From contig NZ_JAIRDQ010000001.1 in the NCBI RefSeq assembly GCF_021458635.1, positions 1,550,001-1,614,000 of the forward strand: a stretch of 64,000 nt of DNA, in the 5' to 3' direction. Below are positions 54,649 to 63,906 of the stretch, piece after piece (position 1 is the stretch's first letter; each line of letters opens with the position of its first letter). The DNA comes from Bradyrhizobium monzae. Lineage in GTDB: Bacteria > Pseudomonadota > Alphaproteobacteria > Rhizobiales > Xanthobacteraceae. The translations under genes and the position numbers were made by a program. The notes beneath the pieces were generated by a model. That model was not told the DNA's origin, did not search any database, and saw only the letters and a program-made list of their open reading frames with translations.

Positions 54649-55569
54649 TTACGATTGGGAGGACGAAACTGTGGGCGCATCTGCGCCGCTGCGACGGTCG
54701 AAGCCGTTGATGTGCTCGAGCACGGCGCAGATCGAGGCGGTGTCGCGCGCCGCAAAGCCGAGCGCCTCGCCCACGTGATAGAGCTGCTCGGCCGCAGCAA
54801 AGACCGGCAGTGCGCAGTCGAGCTCGGCGGCGAAACCCGAGATGATGGAGAGATCCTTCAGATGGGTCCGGATGGTCGCGGTCGGATTGTCGTAATTCTC
54901 GTCGCGCATCAGCGGCCCGCGCATCTGGAACATGCGTGACGTCCCTGCGCTGTCGGCGAGCGTATCGTAGACCAGGCCTGGATCGATCCCGGCCTTCATG
55001 CCGAGCAGCATCGCTTCCGCAGCCGCGGCGTTATGGATCGTCACCAGATGATTGGCGATGTATTTCATGATGCTGCCGGTGCCGAACCGGCCGAGATAGA
55101 CTTGCCGCCGCGACATCCCAGCGAACGCGGACGCGCATCGCTTGAACGCGTGCTCGTCGCCGCTGCCCAGGATCACGAGATCGCCGGTTGCGGCCTGCGC
55201 GCCGGTGCCGCTGACGGGGCAATCGAGCAAGGTCTTGCCAGCGCTCTCCAACACGGCGAAAGCCTCACGCTTGGCCGACAGCGGCAGCGTCGAACATTCA
55301 ATCAGAATCTGTCCGGAGCCGCTCGCAACGGCGACACCAGCTGCGGCCTCCGCGAGCGCAGCGCTACCGGGCAGCGAGGCAAAGCTGATCCCGGCGGCCT
55401 CGACCACGTCCTTCGGCGACGACAGCACCTTGCCGCCCATATCGGAAAGACGATCCCGTGCCGCCGGCACGGGATCGTAGCCAACCACGGCAAAGCCGGC
55501 CTTGATCAAATTCCGCGCCATGGCGGAGCCCATGATCCCGATGCCGAGCATGCCGATCGCTTCAGTCAT
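54649..55569 (-). CDS. NAD(P)-dependent 3-hydroxyisobutyrate dehydrogenase family
   Basis: 306 residues. Rossmann motif GMLGIGIMGSAMARNLIKAG, substrate-binding loop DCPVSGTGAQAATGDLVILG, and the catalytic Lys at about 169 (TGSIMKYIANHLVTIHNAAA). Family members oxidise beta-hydroxy acids or reduce tartronate semialdehyde or imines. Specificity cannot be set by eye. It follows the binding-protein gene by 32 bp, suggesting it acts on the imported compound. Confidence 0.9.
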   Translation of the reverse strand: MTEAIGMLGIGIMGSAMARNLIKAGFAVVGYDPVPAARDRLSDMGGKVLSSPKDVVEAAGISFASLPGSAALAEAAAGVAVASGSGQILIECSTLPLSAKREAFAVLESAGKTLLDCPVSGTGAQAATGDLVILGSGDEHAFKRCASAFAGMSRRQVYLGRFGTGSIMKYIANHLVTIHNAAAAEAMLLGMKAGIDPGLVYDTLADSAGTSRMFQMRGPLMRDENYDNPTATIRTHLKDLSIISGFAAELDCALPVFAAAEQLYHVGEALGFAARDTASICAVLEHINGFDRRSGADAPTVSSSQS

Positions 55570-55601
55570 GAATTCTCGTTTCTTCTTTTTGAACGGTCTG
55601 G

Positions 55602-56882
55602 TCAGTTCTGCGCGGCCTTCTGCGCATTGGCGAACGGATAGACCAGGTCACCGGATTTGTACTTCGGCGGGAAGATGATTACTTCCTTGCCGGCCTGGGT
55701 GAACTGCTGGATGTCGTTGCCCTTGATGTTGCGGAACTGCACCGCGAACATCCGCGGCTCGACCCACTCGCCATCAGGACCGAAGGCGATATCGCCGACC
55801 ACGGTCTGGAATGTGTTGCCATGGATGTAGCTGATCAGTTTCTGCTGATCGACGCCGCCGGTCTTGGTCACGGCCTCGCCGAGAACCTGAAGCGCCGAGT
55901 AGACGAAGGCCGGCACGTAATAGCCGAGCGCGTCGACGCCGACCTCCGCCGCCTTGGCCTGGTACTTCTTCAGCATGTCCTCGATGCCCGGGAATTTGAC
56001 CGTCGGCTCGGGGATGTACTGCTCGAAGGAGACGACGCCGTTCAGCGCCTCGCCGAGCTGCTGCTTGATCGCGGCATATTGGGTGCCGACCATGGCGCCC
56101 CCGAACACCTTTGGCTCGAGATTGATCTCGTGCGCGGTGCGAATGATGCCGACCGTATCGGACGGATAGGACGCGACGAACACCAGGTCCGGCGACGTCG
56201 CCTGCAGCGCCTTCAGCACGGGCGTGAAGTTCACCGTCGTCGGCGGATAGACCTTGTCGTAGACGACGGTCAAGCCGAGCCGCTTGGCCTGCATGCGGGC
56301 GCCTTCCAGCGCGTTCTTGGAGAACTCCGCGTCAGCGCCGACCAGCGCCACCGTGGTCGGCTTCGGATCCATCGCGATCGCATTCTCGAAGAAGCCGCGG
56401 GTCAGCGAGTCCTTGCCGTTCGGCCCATAGGGCTGGATCTGGAAATAGCCGGGATATTTGAACTGCTCGTTGATGGCGAGCGCGAACATGCCCATGATCA
56501 ACCGCTTGTGCTGAATGATCGTCGGCATCGCCGGCGCGGTCTGGTTGGTGTTGTTCGACAGCAGCAGATCGACCTTGTCGACGTCGAGCAGCTTGGAATA
56601 GATGCCGGGCACGAGACCGGGATTGCTCTGGTCATCATAGGGCACGAGCTCGACCGGCCGGCCAATCAGGCCACCGGCCTTGTTGACCTCGTCGGCCCAG
56701 ATCTGCGCGCCGAGCAGCGCCGCCTTGCCGTTGCCGGCGAGCGGCCCGGTCAATTGGATGCCGAAGCCGATCTTGATCGGATCAGCCGCGCGCGCCGCAT
56801 CGCTGGACAGATAGAGCGCGGCAATCATTGTCGAGAGCGCCAAAGCGACGCCCCTCAAGCCAGTCAGCCGAAACATCCTCAC
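55602..56882 (-). CDS. Branched-chain-type ABC substrate-binding protein
   Basis: 426 residues with a signal peptide (GVALALSTMIAALYLSSDAA) and a type I periplasmic binding fold (IKIGFGIQLTGPLAGNGKAA; SKLLDVDKVDLLLSNNTNQT; LKALQATSPDLVFVASYPSD). Ligand unknown. It starts 30 bp after livF-like gene 56912 ends, so the transporter is expressed as one operon with the dehydrogenase. Confidence 0.92.
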   Translation of the reverse strand: MRMFRLTGLRGVALALSTMIAALYLSSDAARAADPIKIGFGIQLTGPLAGNGKAALLGAQIWADEVNKAGGLIGRPVELVPYDDQSNPGLVPGIYSKLLDVDKVDLLLSNNTNQTAPAMPTIIQHKRLIMGMFALAINEQFKYPGYFQIQPYGPNGKDSLTRGFFENAIAMDPKPTTVALVGADAEFSKNALEGARMQAKRLGLTVVYDKVYPPTTVNFTPVLKALQATSPDLVFVASYPSDTVGIIRTAHEINLEPKVFGGAMVGTQYAAIKQQLGEALNGVVSFEQYIPEPTVKFPGIEDMLKKYQAKAAEVGVDALGYYVPAFVYSALQVLGEAVTKTGGVDQQKLISYIHGNTFQTVVGDIAFGPDGEWVEPRMFAVQFRNIKGNDIQQFTQAGKEVIIFPPKYKSGDLVYPFANAQKAAQN

Positions 56883-56911
56883 GTCGTCCTCCCTGTTTTA
56901 TATTTTGAGTT

Positions 56912-57643
56912 CTACATGCCGAGATAATGCTGTCGTATCAGGTCGCTCTGCTGCATTTCTTCAGGGCTCTCGCCCCGGAAAGCGATCTCGCCGTGGACGA
57001 TCACATAGCCCTTGTCGGCGATCCGCATCGCCTGTGTGAAATTCTGCTCCGCCATCAGCACGGTCAGATGATAGCGCTCCTTGAGCTGCGCGATCATGTC
57101 GATGGTGCGGCTGACGAACAGCGGGGCTAAGCCCACCGACGGCTCGTCGACGATCAAGATGCTCGGCGCCGACATCAGCGCGCGCCCCAGCGCCAGCATC
57201 TGCTGCTCGCCGCCGCTCATCGTGCCGGCGAGCTGCGCGCGGCGTTCCGCAAGTCGCGGGAACGCCTCATAGCAATAGGCCATGTTGTCCTTCAGCCGCG
57301 CCCGTGCCGTCGGACGGTAAGCGCCGAGCAGCAGATTCTCCTCGACCGTCAGGCGCGGAAACAGCCGGCGGCCTTCCGGCACCAGCGCCACGCCGAGATC
57401 GATGATCTCCTCGGTCTCCTTGCCGATGAGATCATGCTCCTTGCCGTCGATGGTCGCGACGATGCGGCCCGAGCTCGGCCGCACCGCGCCCATGATGGTC
57501 TTGATCAGCGTGCTCTTGCCGTTGCCGTTGGTGCCTAGCAAGATCACCGTCTCACGCGGGGCGACGTTCATGGATACGTTGTGAAGGACGCGAACCGATC
57601 CGTAGCCGGCATTGATGTTGTCGATGCGGATGCTACTGGCCAA
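56912..57643 (-). CDS. Branched-chain-type ABC transporter ATPase (LivF-like)
   Basis: 243 residues. Walker A GTNGNGKST, signature TMSGGEQQMLALGRALMSAP, Walker B ILIVDEPSVGLAPL. It overlaps the LivG-like gene by 11 bp. Confidence 0.93.
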   Translation of the reverse strand: MASSIRIDNINAGYGSVRVLHNVSMNVAPRETVILLGTNGNGKSTLIKTIMGAVRPSSGRIVATIDGKEHDLIGKETEEIIDLGVALVPEGRRLFPRLTVEENLLLGAYRPTARARLKDNMAYCYEAFPRLAERRAQLAGTMSGGEQQMLALGRALMSAPSILIVDEPSVGLAPLFVSRTIDMIAQLKERYHLTVLMAEQNFTQAMRIADKGYVIVHGEIAFRGESPEEMQQSDLIRQHYLGM

Positions 57644-58397
57644 GATATGCCCCTATCACCCGCTCATCGGCTATCACGTCCTTCGGCGCACCGTCCGCGA
57701 TCTTCTCGCCGGCGACCAGCACGACCAGCCGCTCGGAGAATGCCATCACCGCGCGCATGATGTGCTCGATGAAGATCACGGCGACGCCGCGCTTGTTCAG
57801 CGCGAGCAGCAGCGCCAGGATCTCGTCGACCTCCGAATGCGACAGGCCCGCCAGGGCCTCGTCCGACACCAGCAGCGTCGGGTCCGTCGCCATGGCGCGC
57901 GCCAGCTCGAGCTTGCGCATCTCGACCTGGGTCAGATCGCCCGGCAGCCGATGCAGCTTGCCGCCGAGGCCGAATTCGCCGAGCAGCTCCGTGCTGCGCG
58001 CACGGATCTGCGGCTCGGTCAGATGCGTGCCGCCGCGCGCGTTAACCGCGTAGACCAGCGGGATGCGAAGATTGTCGAGCAGCGACAGGCTGTGAAACGG
58101 CCGCGGCAGCTGGAAGCTGCGCCCGAGCCCGAGCCGTGCGCGTTGATAGGACGAGAGACTGTCGATCGCCCTGCCCGCGAACGAAATCGAGCCGCCATCC
58201 GTCTTCAGCGCGCCGCACAGGCAGTTGGTGAGCGTGCTCTTGCCCGAGCCGTTGGGACCGATCAGGCCGAGCCGCTCGCCGGGCCGCACCGCGAGGTCGA
58301 CATTGTTCAGCGCGACGAAGCCGCCGAAACGCTTGGTGATGCCGCGGGCATCGAGGATCAGATCGTTTGCCACAGCCGGGCTCGCCTCGGTCGTCAT
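57633..58397 (-). CDS. Branched-chain-type ABC transporter ATPase (LivG-like)
   Basis: 254 residues. Walker A GPNGSGKST, signature-like region GDLTQVEMRKLELARAMATD, Walker B TLLVSDEALAGLSHSEVDEI, with SDEALAG where most relatives have DEPxAG. The Pro to Ala change near the Walker B Glu is mild, and function is probably kept. It overlaps the permease gene by four bases. Confidence 0.92.
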   Translation of the reverse strand: MTTEASPAVANDLILDARGITKRFGGFVALNNVDLAVRPGERLGLIGPNGSGKSTLTNCLCGALKTDGGSISFAGRAIDSLSSYQRARLGLGRSFQLPRPFHSLSLLDNLRIPLVYAVNARGGTHLTEPQIRARSTELLGEFGLGGKLHRLPGDLTQVEMRKLELARAMATDPTLLVSDEALAGLSHSEVDEILALLLALNKRGVAVIFIEHIMRAVMAFSERLVVLVAGEKIADGAPKDVIADERVIGAYLGQ

Positions 58398-59392
58398 GGG
58401 CTGCTCCGCTTCTCGGTCACGAGCATCGCCGCGAGCGGATTGGTCTCCGGATCGACCTTCTTGCCCCCTAAGGACCGGATTAGTCCCAGAATTCCGTTCG
58501 GCGCGGCGATCACGAAGATCACGAGCAGCACGCCGACCACGAGCAGATTGACCGACGACGAAATCAACACCGTCATGGCCTGCTGCATGGTACCGAGCAG
58601 GACCGCCCCGATCACCGGGCCAAGCCAGCTCGTGGTGCCTCCGACCAGCGGCATCGCGACGCTGTTGACGGTGTAGGCCAGGCTGAACGAGGAGGTCGGC
58701 TCGACATAGGTCAGATAGAACGGCAGCGGCGCGCCGGCCATTCCCATCAAGGCGCCGCTGATGGCGGCTGCGACCAGCTTGAGCCTCAGCACCGGAACGC
58801 CGGAGGCGGCAGCCGCTGTTTCATCGTCGCGAATGGCGGCGAGGCCGAAGCCGAAAGTCGAGCGTTCGATGACGCGCGCGACGATGACGGAAGCGACCGC
58901 GAGCACCGTCATCAGGAAGAAGAGATAGGCGACATAACTGCCGAACACCGGAGCATCGGTCGGCCGCATGATGTAGATGCCGCGCGAGCCGCCGACATAA
59001 TCCCAGTTGGTGATGAAGGTCTGGACCACGACCGAGAGCGCCAGCGTTGCGATGGTGAAGTAGACACCGCGCAGGCGGATCGTCAGATATCCCATGGCCA
59101 GCCCGACAGCGCCGCACAGCACGCCTGCAATCGGGATCAGCACCGGAATCGGCAGATCGAGCCATTTGTTCAGCGCCGCGGCGCTGTAAAGCCCGATGGC
59201 GAGGAACGCCGTCGTGCCGAAATTGACGTAACCGACATAGCCGCCGAGGATGTTCCAGGCCGTCGCCAGCACGACGTATTGAAGGACGAAGTAGGCGGCG
59301 AACACATAGTACTCGTTGGTCACGAAGGTGCTGGCACCGACCAGCGCGACGCCGACCAGGCAGGCAAGCAGGATGAAGCGCCCGTTAGACAT
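58394..59392 (-). CDS. Branched-chain-type ABC permease (LivM-like)
   Basis: 332 residues with about nine membrane segments. LivM features: ILGGYVGYVNFGTTAFLAIG, TIRLRGVYFTIATLALSVVV, AIRDDETAAAASGVPVLRLK. Its start shares one base with the LivH-like stop. Confidence 0.92.
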   Translation of the reverse strand: MSNGRFILLACLVGVALVGASTFVTNEYYVFAAYFVLQYVVLATAWNILGGYVGYVNFGTTAFLAIGLYSAAALNKWLDLPIPVLIPIAGVLCGAVGLAMGYLTIRLRGVYFTIATLALSVVVQTFITNWDYVGGSRGIYIMRPTDAPVFGSYVAYLFFLMTVLAVASVIVARVIERSTFGFGLAAIRDDETAAAASGVPVLRLKLVAAAISGALMGMAGAPLPFYLTYVEPTSSFSLAYTVNSVAMPLVGGTTSWLGPVIGAVLLGTMQQAMTVLISSSVNLLVVGVLLVIFVIAAPNGILGLIRSLGGKKVDPETNPLAAMLVTEKRSSP

Positions 59393-60270
59393 CAGGCTCT
59401 CCCGAACAGGCCGGCGGGCCTGACCACCAGCGCAATCAGCAGGAAGCCGAACGCGATCGCGGGCGACCAGGACGGACCGTAGAAGGTCGCGGTGATGCTC
59501 TCTGCCACGCCGACGATCACGGCCGCGATGAAGGTGCCCGGCAACGAGCCGATGCCGCCGAGGACGCAGATCGCGAAAATTCTCCCGATATAGTCGCGCC
59601 CCATCGACGGCTCCACCGGCTGGAGAATGATGAGGAAGGCGCCGGCCAGCGACGCGGTGGCGGTAGATAGCCCGAAGGCGATGCGCTTGATGCGAACAGG
59701 CGCGGCGCCCATCAACTGCAGCGCGAATTTGTCCTGCGCCACCGCCATGATGGCGCGCCCGGTGAAGGTGCGCGCGAAGAAGATTTGCAGGCCAACCAGC
59801 AGCAGGACGGAGGCCAGGAACGGAATCAGCATCCGGACCGGCAGCGAGACCGGCCCGATATTGTAGGACGGCCCGATATAGGGCGCCTCGACCAGGCGGT
59901 AGTCGACGCCGAAGATCAGCTGAAGACCGACCTCGGTGATGAAGAGCAGACCGAAGAAGAACGCGAGGCCGCGGATCAATTGCGTGCCGCGCCGCTCGAA
60001 GGCGAATTCATAGGCGGTGTAGAGCAGCGTGCCGAGAAAGTAGAACGGAACGGTCGCGAGCAGGCCAACCAGGATCGGGTCCAACCCGAACTGGGAGTTC
60101 AGCACATAGGCGATGAACGAGCCGAGCAGAATGAGCGCCGGATGGGCGATATTGCTGATGCCGAGCATGCCGAACGCGATCGAGATGCCGACCGCCATGG
60201 CGGCGTAGAAGCCCCCGACCAGAACGCCGGACACGATCGAATCGAGCAATAGTCCTGCGTATTGTCCCAT
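59392..60270 (-). CDS. Branched-chain-type ABC permease (LivH-like)
   Basis: 292 residues from the ATG at 60270, with AGGAGG about ten bases upstream. LivH features: SIVSGVLVGGFYAAMAVGIS, IFAICVLGGIGSLPGTFIAA, ARTFTGRAIMAVAQDKFALQ. First gene of the transporter operon; a 103-bp gap separates it from the oxidoreductase gene upstream. Confidence 0.92.
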   Translation of the reverse strand: MGQYAGLLLDSIVSGVLVGGFYAAMAVGISIAFGMLGISNIAHPALILLGSFIAYVLNSQFGLDPILVGLLATVPFYFLGTLLYTAYEFAFERRGTQLIRGLAFFFGLLFITEVGLQLIFGVDYRLVEAPYIGPSYNIGPVSLPVRMLIPFLASVLLLVGLQIFFARTFTGRAIMAVAQDKFALQLMGAAPVRIKRIAFGLSTATASLAGAFLIILQPVEPSMGRDYIGRIFAICVLGGIGSLPGTFIAAVIVGVAESITATFYGPSWSPAIAFGFLLIALVVRPAGLFGRA

Positions 60271-60340
60271 CCGCTGCCGGCCTCCTCCTGTTGACGTACC
60301 CAACCGAAATTATTGTTCTGGTTGTTCTGCGGGGTCTCTC

Positions 60341-60363
60341 GGAGGCGGGAGCTTGCCGCCTCC
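60341..60363 (-). terminator. Hairpin between the quinone-oxidoreductase-like and LivH-like genes
   Basis: GGAGGCGG and CCGCCTCC pair perfectly around a 7-nt loop, 11 bp past the oxidoreductase stop. No U-tract follows on the transcribed strand, so it may only weaken read-through into the transporter genes. Confidence 0.45.
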
Positions 60364-60373
60364 GTCGATAAAG

Positions 60374-61357
60374 TCAGGGCATCAGCAGCGACGACCCCTG
60401 GGTTGATCCCGCCTCGAGATCGCGATGGGCCGCGGCCGCCTCGGCGAGCGCATAGCGGTGCCCGATCACCGGCTTGATCACGCCCTTGCCGACGAGGTCG
60501 AACACGGCGGCGGCCGATGCCACGAGATCCTCGCGCGCGGCGATGTAAGTCGCAAGTGTCGGCCGCGTATAATAGAGAGATCCGTTCTTCTGGAGCAATG
60601 CCGCCTCGAGTGGCGGCGGCGCACCGGTGGTCGCGCCGAAGGTGACGAAGAACCCGCGCGGGGCGAGCGAGGCGAGCGTGGCTTCAAAACTGTCCTTGCC
60701 GACGGAATCATAGGCGATCGCGACACCCTTGCCGCCGGTCAGTGCCTTCACCCGCTCGGGGATGCGTTCGTTCCTACGGTCGATCACGGCATCGTAGCCG
60801 TGCGCGAGTGCGAGCTCCGCCTTCTTCCCGCCGCTGGTGACGCCGATCATGCGGGCACCGAGATGCTTGCCCCATTGGCCGGCGATCAGGCCGACGCCGC
60901 CGGAGGCCGCGTAGAACAGCACCTGCTGCCCCGGCTTGACCGCAACGCAGCGGTTCAAGAGGTACTCCGCCGTCATGCCCTTCATCAGCACGGCCGCTGC
61001 GGCCTCGTCACTCACGGATTGCGGAATGGGAGCGAGGCGTGCGGCCGGCATCAGCCGGTGGGTCGCATAAGCGCCCGGCGCCGAGCCGCCATAGGCGACA
61101 CGGTCGCCGGCCTTGAATTCCGTCACGCCCTCGCCGACGGCCTCGACCACACCCGCGGCTTCGGCGCCGAGTCCGGCCGGGAGATCCAGCGCATAAGAGC
61201 CGTCGCGGAAATAGACGTCGATGAAATTGAGGCCGATCGCGGTCTGCCGCATCAGCACTTCGCCCTTGCCCGGCGCGGCCAGTTCGACCGTCTCCAGCTT
61301 CAGGACTTCAGGGCCGCCCTGCGCGGCCATGCGAATTGCCTTGGCTTTCGTACCCAT
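60374..61357 (-). CDS. NADPH:quinone oxidoreductase-like (MDR superfamily)
   Basis: 327 residues. Zinc-less medium-chain reductase pattern: PGKGEVLMRQTAIGLNFIDV, LPAGLGAEAAGVVEAVGEGV, and nucleotide loop YAASGGVGLIAGQWGKHLGA. Relatives include QorA-type quinone reductases and crotonyl/enoyl reductases. Role here probably lies in the catabolism of the compound taken up by the adjacent ABC system; this is inferred from context. Confidence 0.88.
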   Translation of the reverse strand: MGTKAKAIRMAAQGGPEVLKLETVELAAPGKGEVLMRQTAIGLNFIDVYFRDGSYALDLPAGLGAEAAGVVEAVGEGVTEFKAGDRVAYGGSAPGAYATHRLMPAARLAPIPQSVSDEAAAAVLMKGMTAEYLLNRCVAVKPGQQVLFYAASGGVGLIAGQWGKHLGARMIGVTSGGKKAELALAHGYDAVIDRRNERIPERVKALTGGKGVAIAYDSVGKDSFEATLASLAPRGFFVTFGATTGAPPPLEAALLQKNGSLYYTRPTLATYIAAREDLVASAAAVFDLVGKGVIKPVIGHRYALAEAAAAHRDLEAGSTQGSSLLMP

Positions 61358-61388
61358 CCAAAAATTCCCGTCTGCCGATCCTGCCCGG

Positions 61389-61832
61389 CTATGATGCCAT
61401 CTTGATGTCAGCGCCTTGCGGAATCACGAGCCGTGCGCTGTCCGGCACTGCCAGCGCCTTGTTGGCACTGTCGAGGAACTCGACCGTGGTGAACAGCAGA
61501 TCCGTGGTGCCGATGTTCTCGACCGCGTGCACCATGTACTCGCCGGCACCAAAGGCGAGATGCCTGGTTTCGCCCTTGTAGTGCTCGACATCGACGATGC
61601 GGCCATCCTCGAAATAGCCGCGCGCCTTGCCCGGATTGTGCGCGGTCCAGAAATAAGTCAGCACGTGGCGATGAAAGCCACAGCGCTTGCCCGGCGTGAT
61701 CGACAGGTGCCAGACGCGTACGCGATCGGTCTCCGACACCAGCACGCTGCCGACGCAGCCGCTGTTGCGCCCTTCCTCATATTCGCGCTGCACTTCGACG
61801 GGCCAATGAGCGCGGGGATTCGAGTCCGACAT
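61389..61832 (-). CDS. Small cupin-fold protein
   Basis: 147 residues from the ATG at 61832. Cupin motifs: VWHLSITPGKRCGFHRHVLT (metal-ligand His pair), FWTAHNPGKARGYFEDGR, and HLAFGAGEYMVHAVENIGTT. Single-domain cupins of this size occur in beta-alanine and other catabolic operons. The exact reaction is unknown. It lies between two oxidoreductase genes. Confidence 0.8.
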   Translation of the reverse strand: MSDSNPRAHWPVEVQREYEEGRNSGCVGSVLVSETDRVRVWHLSITPGKRCGFHRHVLTYFWTAHNPGKARGYFEDGRIVDVEHYKGETRHLAFGAGEYMVHAVENIGTTDLLFTTVEFLDSANKALAVPDSARLVIPQGADIKMAS

Positions 61833-61878
61833 GAGCCGTTTCCTTCCAGATGCTAGCAATTGCCGCAGGGCAGCGTCC

Positions 61879-63042
61879 TCACGCCACTTTCTTCTTCGTC
61901 TCGGTCACCGCGCCGCGGGTCTTGATCACGACCTTGATGGCGTCGTCGATGCGATTGCGCGCGTAGTGCAGCGCCATCGGCAGGTCCGCGAGCGGAAATG
62001 TGTGGGTATGGATCAGCGTGGCGTCGAAACGCTTTTCCGCCATCAGCGCCATGGCGCGATGCGTCGCGCTCCTGCCCTCGCCACGAATGCCATAGACGTA
62101 GATGTTGTTCTTCACGAGCGCACCGATGTCGGCCAGCACCGGCTCATGCGGAAACGCGGCGAGGCAGATCTTGCCACCGCGATTGACCATCTTGGCGGCT
62201 TCGTTGATCGCCGTGTCGGTGCCGGCGCATTCGACGACATAGTCGGCGCCGCGCCCCGTCATCTCCTTGACGACCGACACAAGATCTTCGTTGCGCACGT
62301 TGACGACGCGATCTGCGCCAAGCTTGGTGCCGATCGCAAGCCGGGCGTCGCGGGTACCCGACAGAATCACGGGGCTCGCGCCGAGCGCTTTCGCAACGGC
62401 CACAGCGAGAAGCCCGATCGGGCCGGGTCCGGTAACGACCACGCTCTCCCCGGCAACGAGGCCGCCGAGCTCGGTGAGGCCGTACATCGAGGTCCCGGCG
62501 GTGACCACCAGCGTCGCCTCCTCGTCGCTCATGTCGTCGGGCACGCGCGACAGCGTATTGATGTGGTTGACGGCATATTCGGCGAAGCCGCCATCGGTGG
62601 TGAAGCCGTTGGCGCGATGGCCCTTGTCGACATCGCCGTAGTTCAGGCCGTAGTTGTGGCAGGAGGTGTACATGCCCTGCCGGCAGCGCTTGCACTGGCC
62701 GCAGCCGGCGTGGATCTCGACCGTGACGCGCTCGCCGATCCGGTATTCGTCGACGCCGGGACCAAGCGCTGCCACCGTGCCCATATATTCGTGTCCGGGC
62801 GTAAAGTTCTTGTTGAAGGGCGGACCACCCTGGATCAGCGCCGGCGTGCCGTGCTCGATGATCTCCAGATCCGTTGCGCAGATCGCAACCGCATCGATGC
62901 GCACGAGCACTTCCGCGCGCTTCGGCATCGGCACCGGCTTTTTGCTGAGGCGGAGCTGGCCGGGGTCGCCCAGCACCCAGGCCTTCATCATGTCGGGAAT
63001 CGGCATGTCGGTTGACGTGCGAACGTCAGCAGCCTCGACCAT
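61879..63042 (-). CDS. Zinc-dependent alcohol dehydrogenase family protein
   Basis: 387 residues from the ATG at 63042, preceded by TGAGGGA. Catalytic-zinc ligands Cys55 and the His84-Glu85 pair (TPGHEYMGTV); structural-zinc cysteines at about 114, 117, 120 and 128 (GCGQCKRCRQGMYTSC). Nucleotide loop VVTGPGPIGLLAVAVAKALG. Relatives include threonine and sorbitol dehydrogenases. First gene of the minus-strand catabolic run and divergent from the GntR regulator. Confidence 0.92.
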   Translation of the reverse strand: MVEAADVRTSTDMPIPDMMKAWVLGDPGQLRLSKKPVPMPKRAEVLVRIDAVAICATDLEIIEHGTPALIQGGPPFNKNFTPGHEYMGTVAALGPGVDEYRIGERVTVEIHAGCGQCKRCRQGMYTSCHNYGLNYGDVDKGHRANGFTTDGGFAEYAVNHINTLSRVPDDMSDEEATLVVTAGTSMYGLTELGGLVAGESVVVTGPGPIGLLAVAVAKALGASPVILSGTRDARLAIGTKLGADRVVNVRNEDLVSVVKEMTGRGADYVVECAGTDTAINEAAKMVNRGGKICLAAFPHEPVLADIGALVKNNIYVYGIRGEGRSATHRAMALMAEKRFDATLIHTHTFPLADLPMALHYARNRIDDAIKVVIKTRGAVTETKKKVA

Positions 63043-63060
63043 CGCAACGATCCCTCACCT

Positions 63061-63212
63061 ATTGGTCAACCAATTTTACAATTGGCTTTTTGATTGGTTG
63101 AAGCCTCGCTTTCAAATCCGCTGCTGTCAACGTCAAACTTTCATCACTGTCGTTTTGGTCTTGCATTTGTGAACACAATGCGCGCGAAATAGAGATTGGT
63201 TGATATTGGTTG
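63061..63212. promoter_or_regulatory. Repeated ATTGGTTG operator half-sites
   Basis: ATTGGTCAACCAAT (63061-63074) is a palindrome with a two-base centre. The exact octamer ATTGGTTG occurs at 63093-63100, 63195-63202 and 63205-63212 on the plus strand and at 63067-63074 on the minus strand. The two right-hand copies are spaced 10 bp, one helical turn. This fits sites of FadR-subfamily GntR regulators (TNGT-like/ACNA half-sites), here lying between the regulator and its presumed target gene. Confidence 0.7.
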
Positions 63213-63230
63213 CAACAGAGGATTGGACCG

Positions 63231-63875
63231 GTGTTCGATTTGTTGGCTCGATTGACTGAAGGCGGTCCCGGCACGCGCCTTCCGCCGGAGCGACAACTCG
63301 CCGTGCAGTTCGGCGTTTCGCGCAACGAGATCCGCAAGGCGCTCGCGCGCCTCGAGCTGGACGGCCGCCTCTCGCGCGAGGTCGGCCGCGGCACTTTTAT
63401 CCGCGCGCCCGCGAACAACGGCAGCGCCAATCTCGCCGCACTGCGCGACAGCACCAGCCCGCGCAACGCGATGGAGGCAAGGCTCGTGCTGGAGCCGGAG
63501 ATCGCCAGCCTCGCCGCGGTCAACGCCACCTTCAAGCAGATCGAAGGCATGCGCGTGCTGGCGCGGCAGATGCGCGAGGCCGAGACGTGGAAGGACTACG
63601 AAACGCTGGACGGGCGACTGCACCGCCTGATCGCGGAGGCGACCGGAAATCCGCTGTTGTCGGCGATCCATCAGACGGTCGACGACGTCCGGCGCGCGGT
63701 GGTGTGGCGATGGCTCGATACCAGGCCGGAGCGTCCGCCGGAGGACTATTCCTCCTTTGCCGAGCACGACGCATTGATCGACGCGATCGAGCAGCGCGAT
63801 CGCGCGCGCGCAATGGAAGCAATGCGCCGACATCTGCGAACCACCGTCGACAAGCTGATGGGAACGCAGGCCTGA
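63231..63875 (+). CDS. GntR-family regulator, FadR subfamily
   Basis: 214 residues from a GTG at 63231, with AGAGG nine bases upstream; a TTG at 63210 would add seven residues and overlap the operator repeats. Winged helix at about 10-70 (LPPERQLAVQFGVSRNEIRK; LARLELDGRLSREVGRGTFI), then an all-helical FCD ligand domain (EARLVLEPEIASLAAVNATF; DGRLHRLIAEATGNPLLSAI) with metal-site His residues. Probably controls the divergent dehydrogenase/ABC run and the monooxygenase that follows. Confidence 0.92.
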   Translation: MFDLLARLTEGGPGTRLPPERQLAVQFGVSRNEIRKALARLELDGRLSREVGRGTFIRAPANNGSANLAALRDSTSPRNAMEARLVLEPEIASLAAVNATFKQIEGMRVLARQMREAETWKDYETLDGRLHRLIAEATGNPLLSAIHQTVDDVRRAVVWRWLDTRPERPPEDYSSFAEHDALIDAIEQRDRARAMEAMRRHLRTTVDKLMGTQA

Positions 63876-63906
63876 CGTCCCATATAAAAACAACAAGGTG
63901 CCGGCT

